From Terrimonas pollutisoli (GTDB lineage Bacteria > Bacteroidota > Bacteroidia > Chitinophagales > Chitinophagaceae): a stretch of 64,000 bases of DNA. Where the stretch lies: NCBI RefSeq assembly GCF_029360765.1, contig NZ_JARKNA010000005.1:124001-188000 (forward strand). The letters run 5' to 3'. The stretch's first letter is position 1; the number at the start of each line of letters is the position of its first letter. The notes under the pieces were generated by a model that saw nothing but the letters and a program-made list of their open reading frames with translations, was not told the origin of the DNA and did not search any database. A program made the translations under genes and the position numbers. Positions 43,049 to 51,732 of this stretch are shown here, one piece after another.

Positions 43049-43216
43049 TTACCTTCTTACGGTCGCACCAAAGCCACTCAGCCGTTCTTTAATAACAGAA
43101 CTAGCCTTGTCAGACTTGGAATACGATGCAAATGTCATTGCTGTTATTGTAGTAAAAAAAACCACAAAAACAAGAGAAACAAATACCACTGCTAAAGGAT
43201 AACCGAGCCTTTTCAT
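43049..43216 (-). CDS. Small single-span membrane protein, hypothetical
   Basis: This 55-residue ORF starts MKRLGYPLAVVFVSLVFVVF and has one transmembrane helix (about residues 6-28). A short charged segment with SKSDKASSVIKERLSGFG follows, then it ends VRR. The positive-inside pattern and the start at 43216 fit a real small membrane protein. There is no family assignment. A longer ATG at 43261 would add 15 polar residues. The overlapping plus-strand frame at 42966 is less protein-like. Confidence 0.45.
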   Translation of the reverse strand: MKRLGYPLAVVFVSLVFVVFFTTITAMTFASYSKSDKASSVIKERLSGFGATVRR

Positions 43217-43403
43217 GTAGGATGAATTTTTTGTTAAGACACGCAAAATTGTGCCAAACAACTTGTTCGGAAAAATATTCTACAACCAGAAAACCCTTAA
43301 AAATAAAATTGGGTATTTTTACCCTCACTTAAATTAGGGTTTTTACTAAGATGAAGAATCTTTGAAAAACAAAAGGAATAAAAGGAAAGTAAATACTTTT
43401 AAA

Positions 43404-44333
43404 TCAAGCGATTGCTTTACTCATCTCCCACTCTTTTCTGCCAAGCCCTGCGTAAACATGCCTTTCACTGTGATAAGAGGACCGGACTAACGGGCCGCTT
43501 TCGACATAATCAAGGCCTAAAGAGTAGCCAATCTCCCGGTATTCAGCAAACTCGTCCGGGTGTACAAATCGTTGTACGGGTAAATGTTTGGCGGTTGGTT
43601 GCAGGTATTGACCGATGGTAATGACATCGCACCCGTTATCTTTGAGGTCCCTGATGGTTTGAATTACTTCTTCTTTTTTCTCCCCGAGGCCAAGCATGAT
43701 CCCACTTTTAGTTCTTCTGCCACCCTCTTTGAGAATTCTTATTACCTCCATGCTCCTCCAATATTTTGCCTGGATGCGAACCTGGCGAGTCAGCCTTTCT
43801 ACCGTTTCGATATTGTGCGAAACGACTTCGGGTGCTGCCTCGATAATTCGGTCGATATCTTCTTTTTTTCCTTTAAAGTCAGGAATCAGGGTTTCAAGTG
43901 TCGTTTCGGGATTGAGAGCTTTGACAGCACGAATAGTATTTTGCCAGATAATAGACCCACCGTCTTTTAATTCATCTCTATCAACTGAGGTAATAACGGC
44001 ATGTTTCACCTTCATTAAGTGGATGGCCTCGGCCACTCGCTGGGGTTCATCCCAATCAACTGCTTCTGGCCGCCCTGTCGCTACAGCACAAAAACCGCAG
44101 CTCCTGGTGCATACGTTGCCAAGGATCATAAAAGTTGCGGTACCTGCCCCCCAGCATTCACCCATGTTAGGACAATTACCACTCTCACAAATGGTATGAA
44201 GTTTATGCGTGTCTACGAGATTGCGAACATGTTTATAGCTTTCGCCGATGGGAAGTTTTACACGAAGCCAATCTGGCTTTTTCACCCGGGTAGCTTTTTC
44301 ATCATTTATCGCAACAACTGGAAGTTCTGTCAT
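43404..44333 (-). CDS. lipA: Lipoyl synthase
   Basis: This 309-residue radical-SAM enzyme inserts two sulphur atoms into octanoyl groups on lipoyl domains. Both cluster sites are visible: the auxiliary 4Fe-4S motif [13 protein letters not shown] (about residues 49-61) and the radical-SAM motif [10 protein letters not shown] (about 76-85). Near the C-terminus [13 protein letters not shown] carries the Arg-x-Ser-Ser-Tyr motif that supplies the serine ligand of the auxiliary cluster. The length is normal. It lies 49 bases downstream of the barrel-like gene on the same strand and may be cotranscribed with it. Confidence 0.96.
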   Translation of the reverse strand: MTELPVVAINDEKATRVKKPDWLRVKLPIGESYKHVRNLVDTHKLHTICESGNCPNMGECWGAGTATFMILGNVCTRSCGFCAVATGRPEAVDWDEPQRVAEAIHLMKVKHAVITSVDRDELKDGGSIIWQNTIRAVKALNPETTLETLIPDFKGKKEDIDRIIEAAPEVVSHNIETVERLTRQVRIQAKYWRSMEVIRILKEGGRRTKSGIMLGLGEKKEEVIQTIRDLKDNGCDVITIGQYLQPTAKHLPVQRFVHPDEFAEYREIGYSLGLDYVESGPLVRSSYHSERHVYAGLGRKEWEMSKAIA

Positions 44334-44382
44334 TTAGCAAAAATACGAGGAATCGGGAAGATAACTATTTAGCGGGTTTAGA

Positions 44383-45177
44383 TCATTTTCGGCGGCCAAA
44401 AAGTATGGCTACATAACCCTGGAAAAACATTCGTTTGTCTTCCTGCAACGCCATAATAGGGATTTTGGAGGCGTAAGCTTCCAGGCTCATGCCGATTTCT
44501 AAAGCTGACACGGTCTCATTATATCGTCCGTAATCAAACCGCATGGCAACTTTAGCAAAGGCTCCCGGTTTTATTTTCATCTCTCCCCAACCCTTACCAA
44601 ATCCACCACCAGAGACGATGGCACTTTGATCAAGAAATAATGCACTGTCCTCGGTGGTATATTTGATAGCTCTTTCTTCTCCACCCTCGCTGACATTTAA
44701 ATAATAGGGTCGCAATAATCCAATTGCAAGCCCCGCATTATAAATTCCGGTTACTGCAACACCATTCTTATTTCCTTTTTGGCCAAAAATATACTGTTGT
44801 CCAAAACCGAGAGTCGCCTGGTAGAAATTGTTGATTTTTCCATAGATGTAGGGATTGCCAAATATGAAATTTTGGCCAAGCCCCTTTTCTTCTTTGCTAT
44901 TCTTAATTTCTGTAATGTCGAGACGGTAGATATTGGTCTTGCGGTTGCTTTTCATCTTGCCAAGTTCATAGAAAGCACCGTACCCATTTGTTCGCAATTG
45001 AATACCAAAAATGCTTTGCTTTTGGTAAACTAAAACCCCCTCCTCCGCTTGTCGGACCATCTCGTTTATCCTCTGACGTTTCGCTTCTTTTCTTTCTCTT
45101 TTTTGTTCCCTGTTGGTTTGCGCAAAAGAGGCAACACCAATAAGGGCAATAATGATGGTCAGGCTGAGTTTCTTCAC
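44383..45177 (-). CDS. Exported protein, probable outer-membrane barrel
   Basis: This 264-residue protein has a signal peptide (LSLTIIIALIGVASFAQ, cut after A19). A very basic Lys/Arg/Glu helix follows (about 22-45, NREQKRERKEAKRQR). The rest alternates Gly/aromatic beta strands (FGIQLRTNGYGAFYELG, LGFGQQYIFGQK, AKVAMRFDYGRYNETVSALE) and ends in GYVAILFGRRK, like an outer-membrane strand. This suits a small beta-barrel in the outer membrane. No named family is recognised. The gene precedes lipA. Confidence 0.72.
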   Translation of the reverse strand: MKKLSLTIIIALIGVASFAQTNREQKRERKEAKRQRINEMVRQAEEGVLVYQKQSIFGIQLRTNGYGAFYELGKMKSNRKTNIYRLDITEIKNSKEEKGLGQNFIFGNPYIYGKINNFYQATLGFGQQYIFGQKGNKNGVAVTGIYNAGLAIGLLRPYYLNVSEGGEERAIKYTTEDSALFLDQSAIVSGGGFGKGWGEMKIKPGAFAKVAMRFDYGRYNETVSALEIGMSLEAYASKIPIMALQEDKRMFFQGYVAILFGRRK

Positions 45178-45640
45178 AAATCGTCTGTTTATATTAGTAA
45201 CGTAAATTTAGGGCAAAAATTGAAATGACCTCCGTTGTAGTTTAAAACGGCGAGATAAAATCTATCTGCACCCATCTACAATACGGATCAAACCTCGAAA
45301 CGGATGCCCCTGTGAATAACAAAAGCAACGAATAAGCCCAGTCCCGACTAGCTCTGCAACCTATCACTATCAAAAGAAATTAAAACCGTTGCTGGTGGCT
45401 CCGATTTACCGGAAATTCACTACTGGCTTTGAAAACTATAAAAGTTCCCCCGGCGACCGAAAGCATTTTTCCCAAAACCAAATAACATAACATTTGTCGG
45501 CGGAATCCTTAGCAAACAATCTTTCCTGATCGTTAAGCCCAAAGGCAACTCATTCACTTCTTTAAGCACTTGATGCTTATATTCTTTTGAATATCATTTT
45601 TGCTGGTTAACATTTGCTTTTTAAGGTTAATCCACTTGAT
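45178..45640. other. 463-base intergenic region without recognised genes
   Basis: The region separates divergent genes at 45177 and 45641. No ORF with protein-like composition, terminator, tRNA or strong palindrome was seen. TTTTTG with TATAAAC about 20 bases on (minus strand, near 45190-45220) is a weak promoter candidate for the barrel gene. Mid-region (45240-45480) nothing is recognised. Confidence 0.45.
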
Positions 45641-46354
45641 ATGAATGTCCTTGTGATTGAGTACGAAAAAACAAAGGCTCAAAAAATTAAAGATCTTCTT
45701 TCTCAAATCGATGATTCCATCCAGGTAATCGGTATAACAGATAACATGCAAACAGCGGCGGCATGGCTTGCAAAGAATAAAGAGCCGGATATCATTTTAG
45801 CGAATGAAGAAGTTGTTCCATTCATGCATTCAAAAAGATCACGGCACGTAAAGGCCGTTGTTACTTTTTCGACCATTTCTGAAGAGTATAATTTCGCTGC
45901 CTATAGATACAAAACGATGCGTCGTCTACTGAACGCAAACAATGAAAAAGTCAAGGCCACGGGAACCAATAAAAAATATCTTAACAGTATTGATAAGGAT
46001 ACTATTACTGGTTCTTTTAAAGAGCGATTCCTGGTAAAACAGGGACAACGCCTGTTATCCATTCCTGTCGGACAGGTTGCCTATTTCTTTTCGCAAGAAC
46101 GGTTTATTTTTTTAAAGACTTTTGATAATCAAAAATTTTTGGTGGAATACCGTATTGAGCAATTAGAAAAACTTCTTTCACCAGATACTTTCTTCCGCAT
46201 CAACAGATCGCATATTATCTCTCTGCCTACGGTGAAGGAGATACATGCTTATTTTGGCAACCGCTTAAAACTTTACCTGTCACCTGCAGCGGATAAGGAA
46301 ATTATTGTAAGCAGGAAAAGAGTACACGATTTTAAAGAGTGGCTTGATAAATAA
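45641..46354 (+). CDS. LytTR-family regulator with a degenerate receiver domain
   Basis: This protein has 237 residues from the ATG at 45641 (a TTG 27 bases earlier is less likely). The N-terminal ~110 residues follow the receiver fold (MNVLVIEYEKTKAQKIKDLL, then PDIILANEEVVPF). The phospho-acceptor Asp is Asn here (ILAN for the usual FLDI), the acidic pair at strand 1 is weak, and the KP pair is missing, so it is probably not phosphorylated. The C-terminal LytTR DNA-binding domain (about 125-237) is complete (FLVKQGQRLLSIPVGQVAYF, FFRINRSHIISL, IIVSRKRVHDFKEWL). No histidine kinase is adjacent. Confidence 0.88.
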   Translation: MNVLVIEYEKTKAQKIKDLLSQIDDSIQVIGITDNMQTAAAWLAKNKEPDIILANEEVVPFMHSKRSRHVKAVVTFSTISEEYNFAAYRYKTMRRLLNANNEKVKATGTNKKYLNSIDKDTITGSFKERFLVKQGQRLLSIPVGQVAYFFSQERFIFLKTFDNQKFLVEYRIEQLEKLLSPDTFFRINRSHIISLPTVKEIHAYFGNRLKLYLSPAADKEIIVSRKRVHDFKEWLDK

Positions 46355-46577
46355 TTAAAGACTTCCTGGCAATAGTTATTTCATGCAGATTTTTTTGCAC
46401 TTCATGCATGAATTGGGTTAGTTACTGCAGCCTTGCTTGACCGGGCCTGTCGCAATGTATAGTTTAGAATTGTAAACATCCAATTGCACGGATCACATTA
46501 AGGCTCTTAAACCCACAATTTTTAGTAGCAAAGATTGCGGCATTGCTTTTTCGTGATTGAACCCTAAAAGTCACCCT

Positions 46578-47945
46578 ATGTACAAAGCCAGCTTTCTGTT
46601 TCTTTTTTTCCTTTTCACAAAACCATTTTTTCTTTCTGCCCAGTGCCTGACCGCATTACCACCGCCTGCTTGTGATGGCACAGAGCCGCTGTTGACGGAC
46701 AACGAGACACTCAATACCGGCAATACAAAATGGTATTATGGAGCTACCGTCATGATGAATAGCCTTACTTTAAACGGGGGCACGTTGGTAGTATGCGGCG
46801 ATCTTTCTATTACTCAATTTTACATGAATAGCGGGACTATTTATGTAAGACCCGGAGCCAGGCTAGTCATTACTTCGGGGATTGGCGCCGGCTTGGTTTT
46901 GAGAGGAAATTCTTACATCTACAATTATGGTACTTGTGAAATTCAAAGAAACTTATCCCTGGATAATGGCGCAACTTCAGTAAATCCTAACCTGGTTATC
47001 AATGCGACGCCGTCATCGGTTTTCAAAATGTCAAATCAATATTTTGTGATCAATAACCCTTACTCGTGGTTTGTCAATAATGGCAATGCGGAGTTCTGGG
47101 GAATTATAACGGATCCCCAAGCTGCGACTGGCTCCGTTTGTATGGGTAATGGAAGCAACACCAGAATGGCTGTATTGATAAATAAAGTCATAGACACCTA
47201 TACTGTTCCCTCTGGCAATGCCTGTTTGCAGGTATACCAATTTTCGCAGTTTTATAATAGGTTGACCAATAGCTCCGGTTTATATGCTTGTCTTGGAGCC
47301 AGTCATAGTTCTGACGCAAGTTGTATTCCGTGGGGATGCCAGCCTAATAACTGGGGAGCTGCGCAGGTTTTTTCCAATTGCAATAACTGTAATGGATTCT
47401 TCGTCTTGCCGGTACAGTTTAAGTCATTTAACACAGTTGCCACCGTTGATGGCAATAAGCTGAACTGGCAATTAGCCGCCGCTGCACCAGTAGGAATATT
47501 TGTTGTAAAACGATCGGCCAATGGAGTTAACTATCACATTATCGATAGTGTGACAGGTGGCAATTCAAATGCAACATCATTTTCTTTTATTGACAAAACA
47601 CCTTTACCAGGAAATAATTACTATATGATCACCTATATAGATCCAACAACCGGCAGAACTTTTTATAGTAAAGCCGCGAAAATCCAAAACAGAAGTCACT
47701 CACAAATTACGGTTCATCCAATACCTTTTGACAATATTTTTTTTATCACGTATGCTGCTGGGATGTGTCCTGAAAAGATAATACTAACAGATATGGCTGG
47801 ACGAAATATTAGCATAACAAAATCGCGGCTGGATACTGCTAATCAATTAAAAATATCAGTGCTGGATCATATTGAGTCTGGTGTTTATATTATTCACATG
47901 ATGACCAAAACAAACCATTTTGCCCAGACAATCTTTAAACAATAA
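46578..47945 (+). CDS. Secreted T9SS cargo protein with C-terminal sorting domain
   Basis: This protein has 455 residues from the ATG at 46578, which opens into a signal peptide (FLFLFFLFTKPFFLSAQC). The middle (about 30-240) is Asn/Gly-rich beta sequence with ladder-like repeats (SLTLNGGTLVVCGDLS, NSGTIYVRPGARLVI), like a right-handed beta helix. About 275-360 looks like a fibronectin-type domain (FNTVATVDGNKLNWQL). The last ~80 residues (ITVHPIPFDNIFFITY ... GVYIIHMMT) are a type A Por sorting domain. It would be exported by the type IX system and may be an adhesin. The T9SS machinery itself is not in this window. Confidence 0.85.
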   Translation: MYKASFLFLFFLFTKPFFLSAQCLTALPPPACDGTEPLLTDNETLNTGNTKWYYGATVMMNSLTLNGGTLVVCGDLSITQFYMNSGTIYVRPGARLVITSGIGAGLVLRGNSYIYNYGTCEIQRNLSLDNGATSVNPNLVINATPSSVFKMSNQYFVINNPYSWFVNNGNAEFWGIITDPQAATGSVCMGNGSNTRMAVLINKVIDTYTVPSGNACLQVYQFSQFYNRLTNSSGLYACLGASHSSDASCIPWGCQPNNWGAAQVFSNCNNCNGFFVLPVQFKSFNTVATVDGNKLNWQLAAAAPVGIFVVKRSANGVNYHIIDSVTGGNSNATSFSFIDKTPLPGNNYYMITYIDPTTGRTFYSKAAKIQNRSHSQITVHPIPFDNIFFITYAAGMCPEKIILTDMAGRNISITKSRLDTANQLKISVLDHIESGVYIIHMMTKTNHFAQTIFKQ

Positions 47946-47958
47946 ATGTTAACCATTC

Positions 47959-49242
47959 TTATGCCGGCTGTTTAAGAATTGCATTGCCGGTAGCGCAGCT
48001 AAGACATTTATGTTTAGAACAGTATTCATTCTTTAGTTCAATCAGTGCCTGGGAATCCCAGGCATTTTTATTTTCAACGTTCAACTTCTCAAAGCCTTTT
48101 GTAATGACGTTCTTTTCCGGTGAAACCTGTTCAAGACAATGCAGGGCTTTTTCTTTATATTTATTTTCATTGTGATAGCTACCATACGCGAAAAGTATCG
48201 GCGTTACCGTATTGATGATTATATTATCGACCATGGACACCCCGGTTTTTTTCTTTCTGAAAGAAGATGCTTCATCAAACTGGTAATGATAATGCCAATA
48301 ATCATTTGCAGTTACATCAAATAATTCCCGGATTTCTTTTGCAGATTCAGTCTCCTTAATTTTTGAAAACAAATGCGATGATTGGTGTACAAGCATCGCC
48401 AGTTGAGCCAGGCGAATGACAGGAAAATTTCCCGGTCTCATGCGCAAAGAATATAAAGAGATATGAATGGGCTCAAGATTGTATTTTGATTTCAGGAATT
48501 TATATTCCCTTTTTAAAAGAGCGGGATAATCATCTTCAAAATTTTTGTCTAAAAGACCCGTTTGTCCCATCAACAACGCTTCAACCTGGTGAATTTGATT
48601 TTTATGTTTTGCCAGTATGTTTAATGAGAGTGACCTTGCCATTGCTTCAAATGCTTCGGCATTTACTTTCATTCCAAAGTTTTTTGCAAGCATCCACCAA
48701 AAAACTTCCTCCCAATGAGAGTTATTTTGCTGAAGATAATTTTCTGCAATAGCGGCTTTTCTTAATAAACGTTCCGCCAATAGCCTTTCTTTCCAGCTGT
48801 TCCAGGTAATATCCCGAACAAGATGTATGCTTTTTTCGCATGGTATAAACGCCGGTGAATGCATCAGCTCCTCGTACCGGTCCAGCAATACCTTTGCCAC
48901 CCGGTTTTTGAGTTCCAGCACAGGAATAGTATTTACTTCTTCAGGTGAGTGGCCAGGGCTATCATCGTCCCAAACTACATGCAGGACAACGCTATCATAG
49001 TTCTTATCACGTTCATGCTTATGCTTTCGCCAATCGGATGTTTTAATATGGAGTTCTATCGTGCCAGCCCAGGTAGTATTGCCAATAACAATCTTTGCAT
49101 TGGTGAAATCAGGTCCCTGGTTATTATTATACTGCCCGGGCAAGATTATTTGCAATCTTTCGCCCTCTGCAGTGATTAGTTCTGCCTTATTAAAGTATTG
49201 GAACCGCCAGATGAATTGTAGTAAACGTTCGGTGACAGGCAA
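47959..49242 (-). CDS. DUF2851 family protein
   Basis: This 427-residue cytoplasmic protein opens with the recognisable DUF2851 string ERLLQFIWRFQYFNKAEL and GEGQ-type continuation LQIILPGQYNNNQGPDFTNA (about residues 25-50). Near the end, EYCSKHKCLSCATGNAIL holds a Cys-x2-Cys motif that may bind metal. The family is common in Bacteroidota, and I know no function for it. It is the last gene of a minus-strand run that begins with DUF2520 at 52497. The gap to maf (74 bases) contains an AATGGTTT/AAACCATT inverted repeat. Confidence 0.86.
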   Translation of the reverse strand: MPVTERLLQFIWRFQYFNKAELITAEGERLQIILPGQYNNNQGPDFTNAKIVIGNTTWAGTIELHIKTSDWRKHKHERDKNYDSVVLHVVWDDDSPGHSPEEVNTIPVLELKNRVAKVLLDRYEELMHSPAFIPCEKSIHLVRDITWNSWKERLLAERLLRKAAIAENYLQQNNSHWEEVFWWMLAKNFGMKVNAEAFEAMARSLSLNILAKHKNQIHQVEALLMGQTGLLDKNFEDDYPALLKREYKFLKSKYNLEPIHISLYSLRMRPGNFPVIRLAQLAMLVHQSSHLFSKIKETESAKEIRELFDVTANDYWHYHYQFDEASSFRKKKTGVSMVDNIIINTVTPILFAYGSYHNENKYKEKALHCLEQVSPEKNVITKGFEKLNVENKNAWDSQALIELKNEYCSKHKCLSCATGNAILKQPA

Positions 49243-49316
49243 GGTTTAATGGTTTTGACTTCCTTAAGTTATGAAACCATTTCAATTTGAACAACTCATC
49301 CGCCAAACTTAACGGC

Positions 49317-49880
49317 TTAAAATTTTTGCAATTCCCGGACCACCCTGCTTACCGGTAGTCCCATGACGTTGTAAAAATCCCCTTCTACAGATTTAATACC
49401 TACAACACCAATCCACTCCTGGATTGCGTAAGCGCCGGCCTTATCGTATGGCTTATACTTATCTACATAAAATTCGATTTGCCCATCTGATAGTTCATGA
49501 AAATAAACATCTGTTGTATCGGCAAATGCAATTTCCTTTTGCTCCTGCCGGATAACTACTCCTGTTATCACGGCATGTTTATGACCGGAAAGATCACGAA
49601 GAATCGATATAGCTTCTTCCCTGCTTTTGGGTTTCCCGATAATACGGTCATTTAATACCACGATTGTATCTGCAGCCAGGATAACAGAATCAGCCGCTAC
49701 GATCGACTGAACGGCTATTGCTTTGTTTCGGGCTATATGCACCGCTACAGCCTCAGTGGCTAAACCATTTGGATATGACTCATCTGTTTCCTTCACTACA
49801 ATTTCAAAAGGCACTTCGGCCCATTCGAGCAATTGTTTTCTTCTGGGCGACTGTGATGCAAGAATTATCCTGGAGTTCAT
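49317..49880 (-). CDS. maf: Maf-family nucleoside triphosphate pyrophosphatase
   Basis: This 187-residue house-cleaning enzyme hydrolyses non-canonical or methylated nucleotides to monophosphates. The Maf signature ILASQSPRRKQLLEWA is at residues 5-20, followed by FEIVVKETDESYPNG. Central motifs are VILAADTIVVLNDRIIGKPK (about 68-87) with the catalytic Asp and Lys, and YKPYDKAGAYAIQEW (about 141-155). Its start overlaps the ubiA stop by 4 bases, so translation is likely coupled. Confidence 0.94.
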   Translation of the reverse strand: MNSRIILASQSPRRKQLLEWAEVPFEIVVKETDESYPNGLATEAVAVHIARNKAIAVQSIVAADSVILAADTIVVLNDRIIGKPKSREEAISILRDLSGHKHAVITGVVIRQEQKEIAFADTTDVYFHELSDGQIEFYVDKYKPYDKAGAYAIQEWIGVVGIKSVEGDFYNVMGLPVSRVVRELQKF

Positions 49881-50809
49881 AAGTAGAAATAAAAAAAGAC
49901 CATGGAAAGTATACCGGTAAGCATTGCTCTTTTGGTAAGGCTACTAAGTTTATGATAGTCGGCGGTGGAAGATGCCTTAAACAATTTTAAAAAAATTAAT
50001 GTCAGTGGCAATATGATAAATAATATACAATACGCCACAGCCCACCACCATCTGAATTGCAGCACATATACCTGGATTACCACCAGGATGGCAAGCAATA
50101 TTATCATCCAAACGGCAACATAGACTTTCGTTGCATTTACTCCCCATACTATAGGCATGGTACGGCAACCATAGCGGGCATCACCCGGCATATCTTCTAT
50201 ATCTTTTATCGCTTCCCTGATCAATGATATGATGAAAGCAAAACCGGCGTATAAAAATGCAAAGCGAAACAATTTTGGCTGCCCCGGGTGATCTGTCGTA
50301 AAAGCATCTGCTATTGAAACCTTGGAAAAAAATATTAAAAGGATAGTCCAGCCTGCTAAAAGAGAGATGATAATATTTCCAATCAGCAGCTTCTGTTTGA
50401 ACGTGGTAGAATATAACCACAATAAGATCACGCAAAGAATATTCCCTGCCAGTAAATACCACTTTTCAAACACCGGTAATGCAAGCGCTGTAGCCACTAT
50501 ACCGGCGCTGCTGAGGATAAAATGCCAGGCTATGGCCCAACGCCTGCTGATCACTTTATCAACTACCATTTTCTCCGGCTTATTCACTTCGTCAATATTG
50601 ATATCAAAATAGTCGTTGATAATATAACCGGCTGCAGCAATGACCAATGAGGCAATCACCAATAAAATAAAATTGCGGGTGTCATGTGGGGGTATGTTTC
50701 CTTCATAGAGCGGGTAATAAATGCAAACCTGAAAGAGCACCTGGGTCAGTGCAATAAACACAAGATTTTGCAGGCGGATCATTTTAAAAAATGCTGCGAT
50801 CAATCTCAT
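49877..50809 (-). CDS. UbiA-family prenyltransferase (geranylgeranylglyceryl-phosphate type)
   Basis: This 310-residue protein has about eight or nine transmembrane helices. The first Asp-rich motif is NDYFDINIDEVNKPEKMV (about residues 66-83), and the second is REAIKDIEDMPGDARYGCRT (about 200-219). Both bind Mg-prenyl diphosphate. The pattern resembles the digeranylgeranylglyceryl-phosphate synthase branch that Bacteroidota share with archaea. A quinone prenyltransferase cannot be excluded from the sequence alone. It overlaps maf and lies downstream of kdsC in a conserved Bacteroidota gene order. Confidence 0.86.
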   Translation of the reverse strand: MRLIAAFFKMIRLQNLVFIALTQVLFQVCIYYPLYEGNIPPHDTRNFILLVIASLVIAAAGYIINDYFDINIDEVNKPEKMVVDKVISRRWAIAWHFILSSAGIVATALALPVFEKWYLLAGNILCVILLWLYSTTFKQKLLIGNIIISLLAGWTILLIFFSKVSIADAFTTDHPGQPKLFRFAFLYAGFAFIISLIREAIKDIEDMPGDARYGCRTMPIVWGVNATKVYVAVWMIILLAILVVIQVYVLQFRWWWAVAYCILFIILPLTLIFLKLFKASSTADYHKLSSLTKRAMLTGILSMVFFYFYL

Positions 50810-50852
50810 GAATTATTTTTTGGAAAGATACATAACAACTGCGAACCACTCT

Positions 50853-51374
50853 TTACCTGGAAGCAAGGTCATCAATATGCTGCCAGTTATTTTGTGCTTT
50901 TAATACTTTTTCAATAACGTCCCTGACACAGCCCCTGCCGCCGAATGCTGGTGAAATATATTTTGCCGCATCCCTTACTTCCTGTACAGCATCAGAGGGG
51001 CAGACTGGCAAACCAACTAATTTCATCGCTGGCAGATCTGGGATATCATCGCCCATATATAAAACCTGCCCTGCACTTAAGCTGTGGTTGGCAATATAAT
51101 GACTGATAAAAGTTCTTTTATCGCCAATACCCATAAAGACATCTGTAATACCTAATTTATGCAGCCTGTCCGTAACCGGCGACGCTGCGGCACCCGACAG
51201 CACCAACAAACGGTATTTTTTTTTGACAGCAAGCTGAAGGGCATATCCATCTTTAATACTCATTCGCCGGGCCTGCAAGCCATTTTCCAAAACCAACACT
51301 GTACCGTCGGTCAACACGCCGTCAACGTCAAAAATAAAAGTGGTAATATTTTCAAAAAGATCAGTAGCGTTCAT
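50853..51374 (-). CDS. kdsC: KdsC-like HAD phosphatase (KDO 8-phosphate phosphatase)
   Basis: This 173-residue HAD enzyme lacks a cap domain. Motif I is FIFDVDGVLTDGT (about residues 14-26) with the two catalytic Asp. Motif II is LLVLSGAAASPVTD (about 56-69), and motif III/IV is LYMGDDIPDLPAM (about 105-117). KdsC proteins of this size are tetramers that make KDO for lipid A. The C-terminal tail that closes a neighbour's active site is short but present. Its neighbours are the ferredoxin-like fragment upstream and ubiA downstream, 43 bases away. Confidence 0.9.
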   Translation of the reverse strand: MNATDLFENITTFIFDVDGVLTDGTVLVLENGLQARRMSIKDGYALQLAVKKKYRLLVLSGAAASPVTDRLHKLGITDVFMGIGDKRTFISHYIANHSLSAGQVLYMGDDIPDLPAMKLVGLPVCPSDAVQEVRDAAKYISPAFGGRGCVRDVIEKVLKAQNNWQHIDDLASR

Positions 51375-51447
51375 CTTTTACGTCAGGATAGTTATTATCT
51401 TTTTAAAGACAGTTAACAATAATCAAACTTTATTTTTTGGCGCCGTT

Positions 51448-51642
51448 TTATGTTTGAACCGGTACCAGGATGTCAATATCATCTTCGCCTTCCAATAACA
51501 ACGATTGACAGCCCAGTCTTGAATCTGCCTTGGCATTTTCTACTCTTTTTAGATAATTCTCCTCTCTCCTGTTCATCTTTTCAAAATATTTCATGCCATT
51601 TTCAGCGTTCCAATTCTTGCGCAAATCTAAAACTAACCGCAT
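51448..51642 (-). CDS. Small protein resembling the C-terminal part of a 2Fe-2S ferredoxin
   Basis: This protein has 64 residues from ATG 51642 (an ATG at 51684 adds 14). The C-terminal half, REENYLKRVENAKADSRLGC then QSLLLEGEDDIDILVP, matches the end of adrenodoxin-type ferredoxins, where SRLGCQ carries the last cluster Cys. The three earlier Cys ligands (C-x5-C-x2-C) are absent. It could be a 5'-truncated ferredoxin gene or a small protein that has lost the cluster. It sits between DUF2520 and kdsC on the same strand. Confidence 0.5.
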   Translation of the reverse strand: MRLVLDLRKNWNAENGMKYFEKMNRREENYLKRVENAKADSRLGCQSLLLEGEDDIDILVPVQT

Positions 51643-51732
51643 ACATCTATTTCCCTTCAGGCTGCAAATGTATTGTAAAAACAATATGGCCTTTGATCAA
51701 AATAGTTCATAAAAGGTTATTCTTAATTGCAT

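Noticed and set aside
42966..43202. 78-codon plus-strand ORF after the BlaI-M56 terminator
   Set aside because: Overlaps a minus-strand frame with a clean membrane helix and starts right behind the terminator T run; no protein-like features.
49248..49281. AATGGTTTT/GAAACCATT inverted repeat between maf and DUF2851
   Set aside because: Short arms, a 16-base loop and no T run; no clear role.
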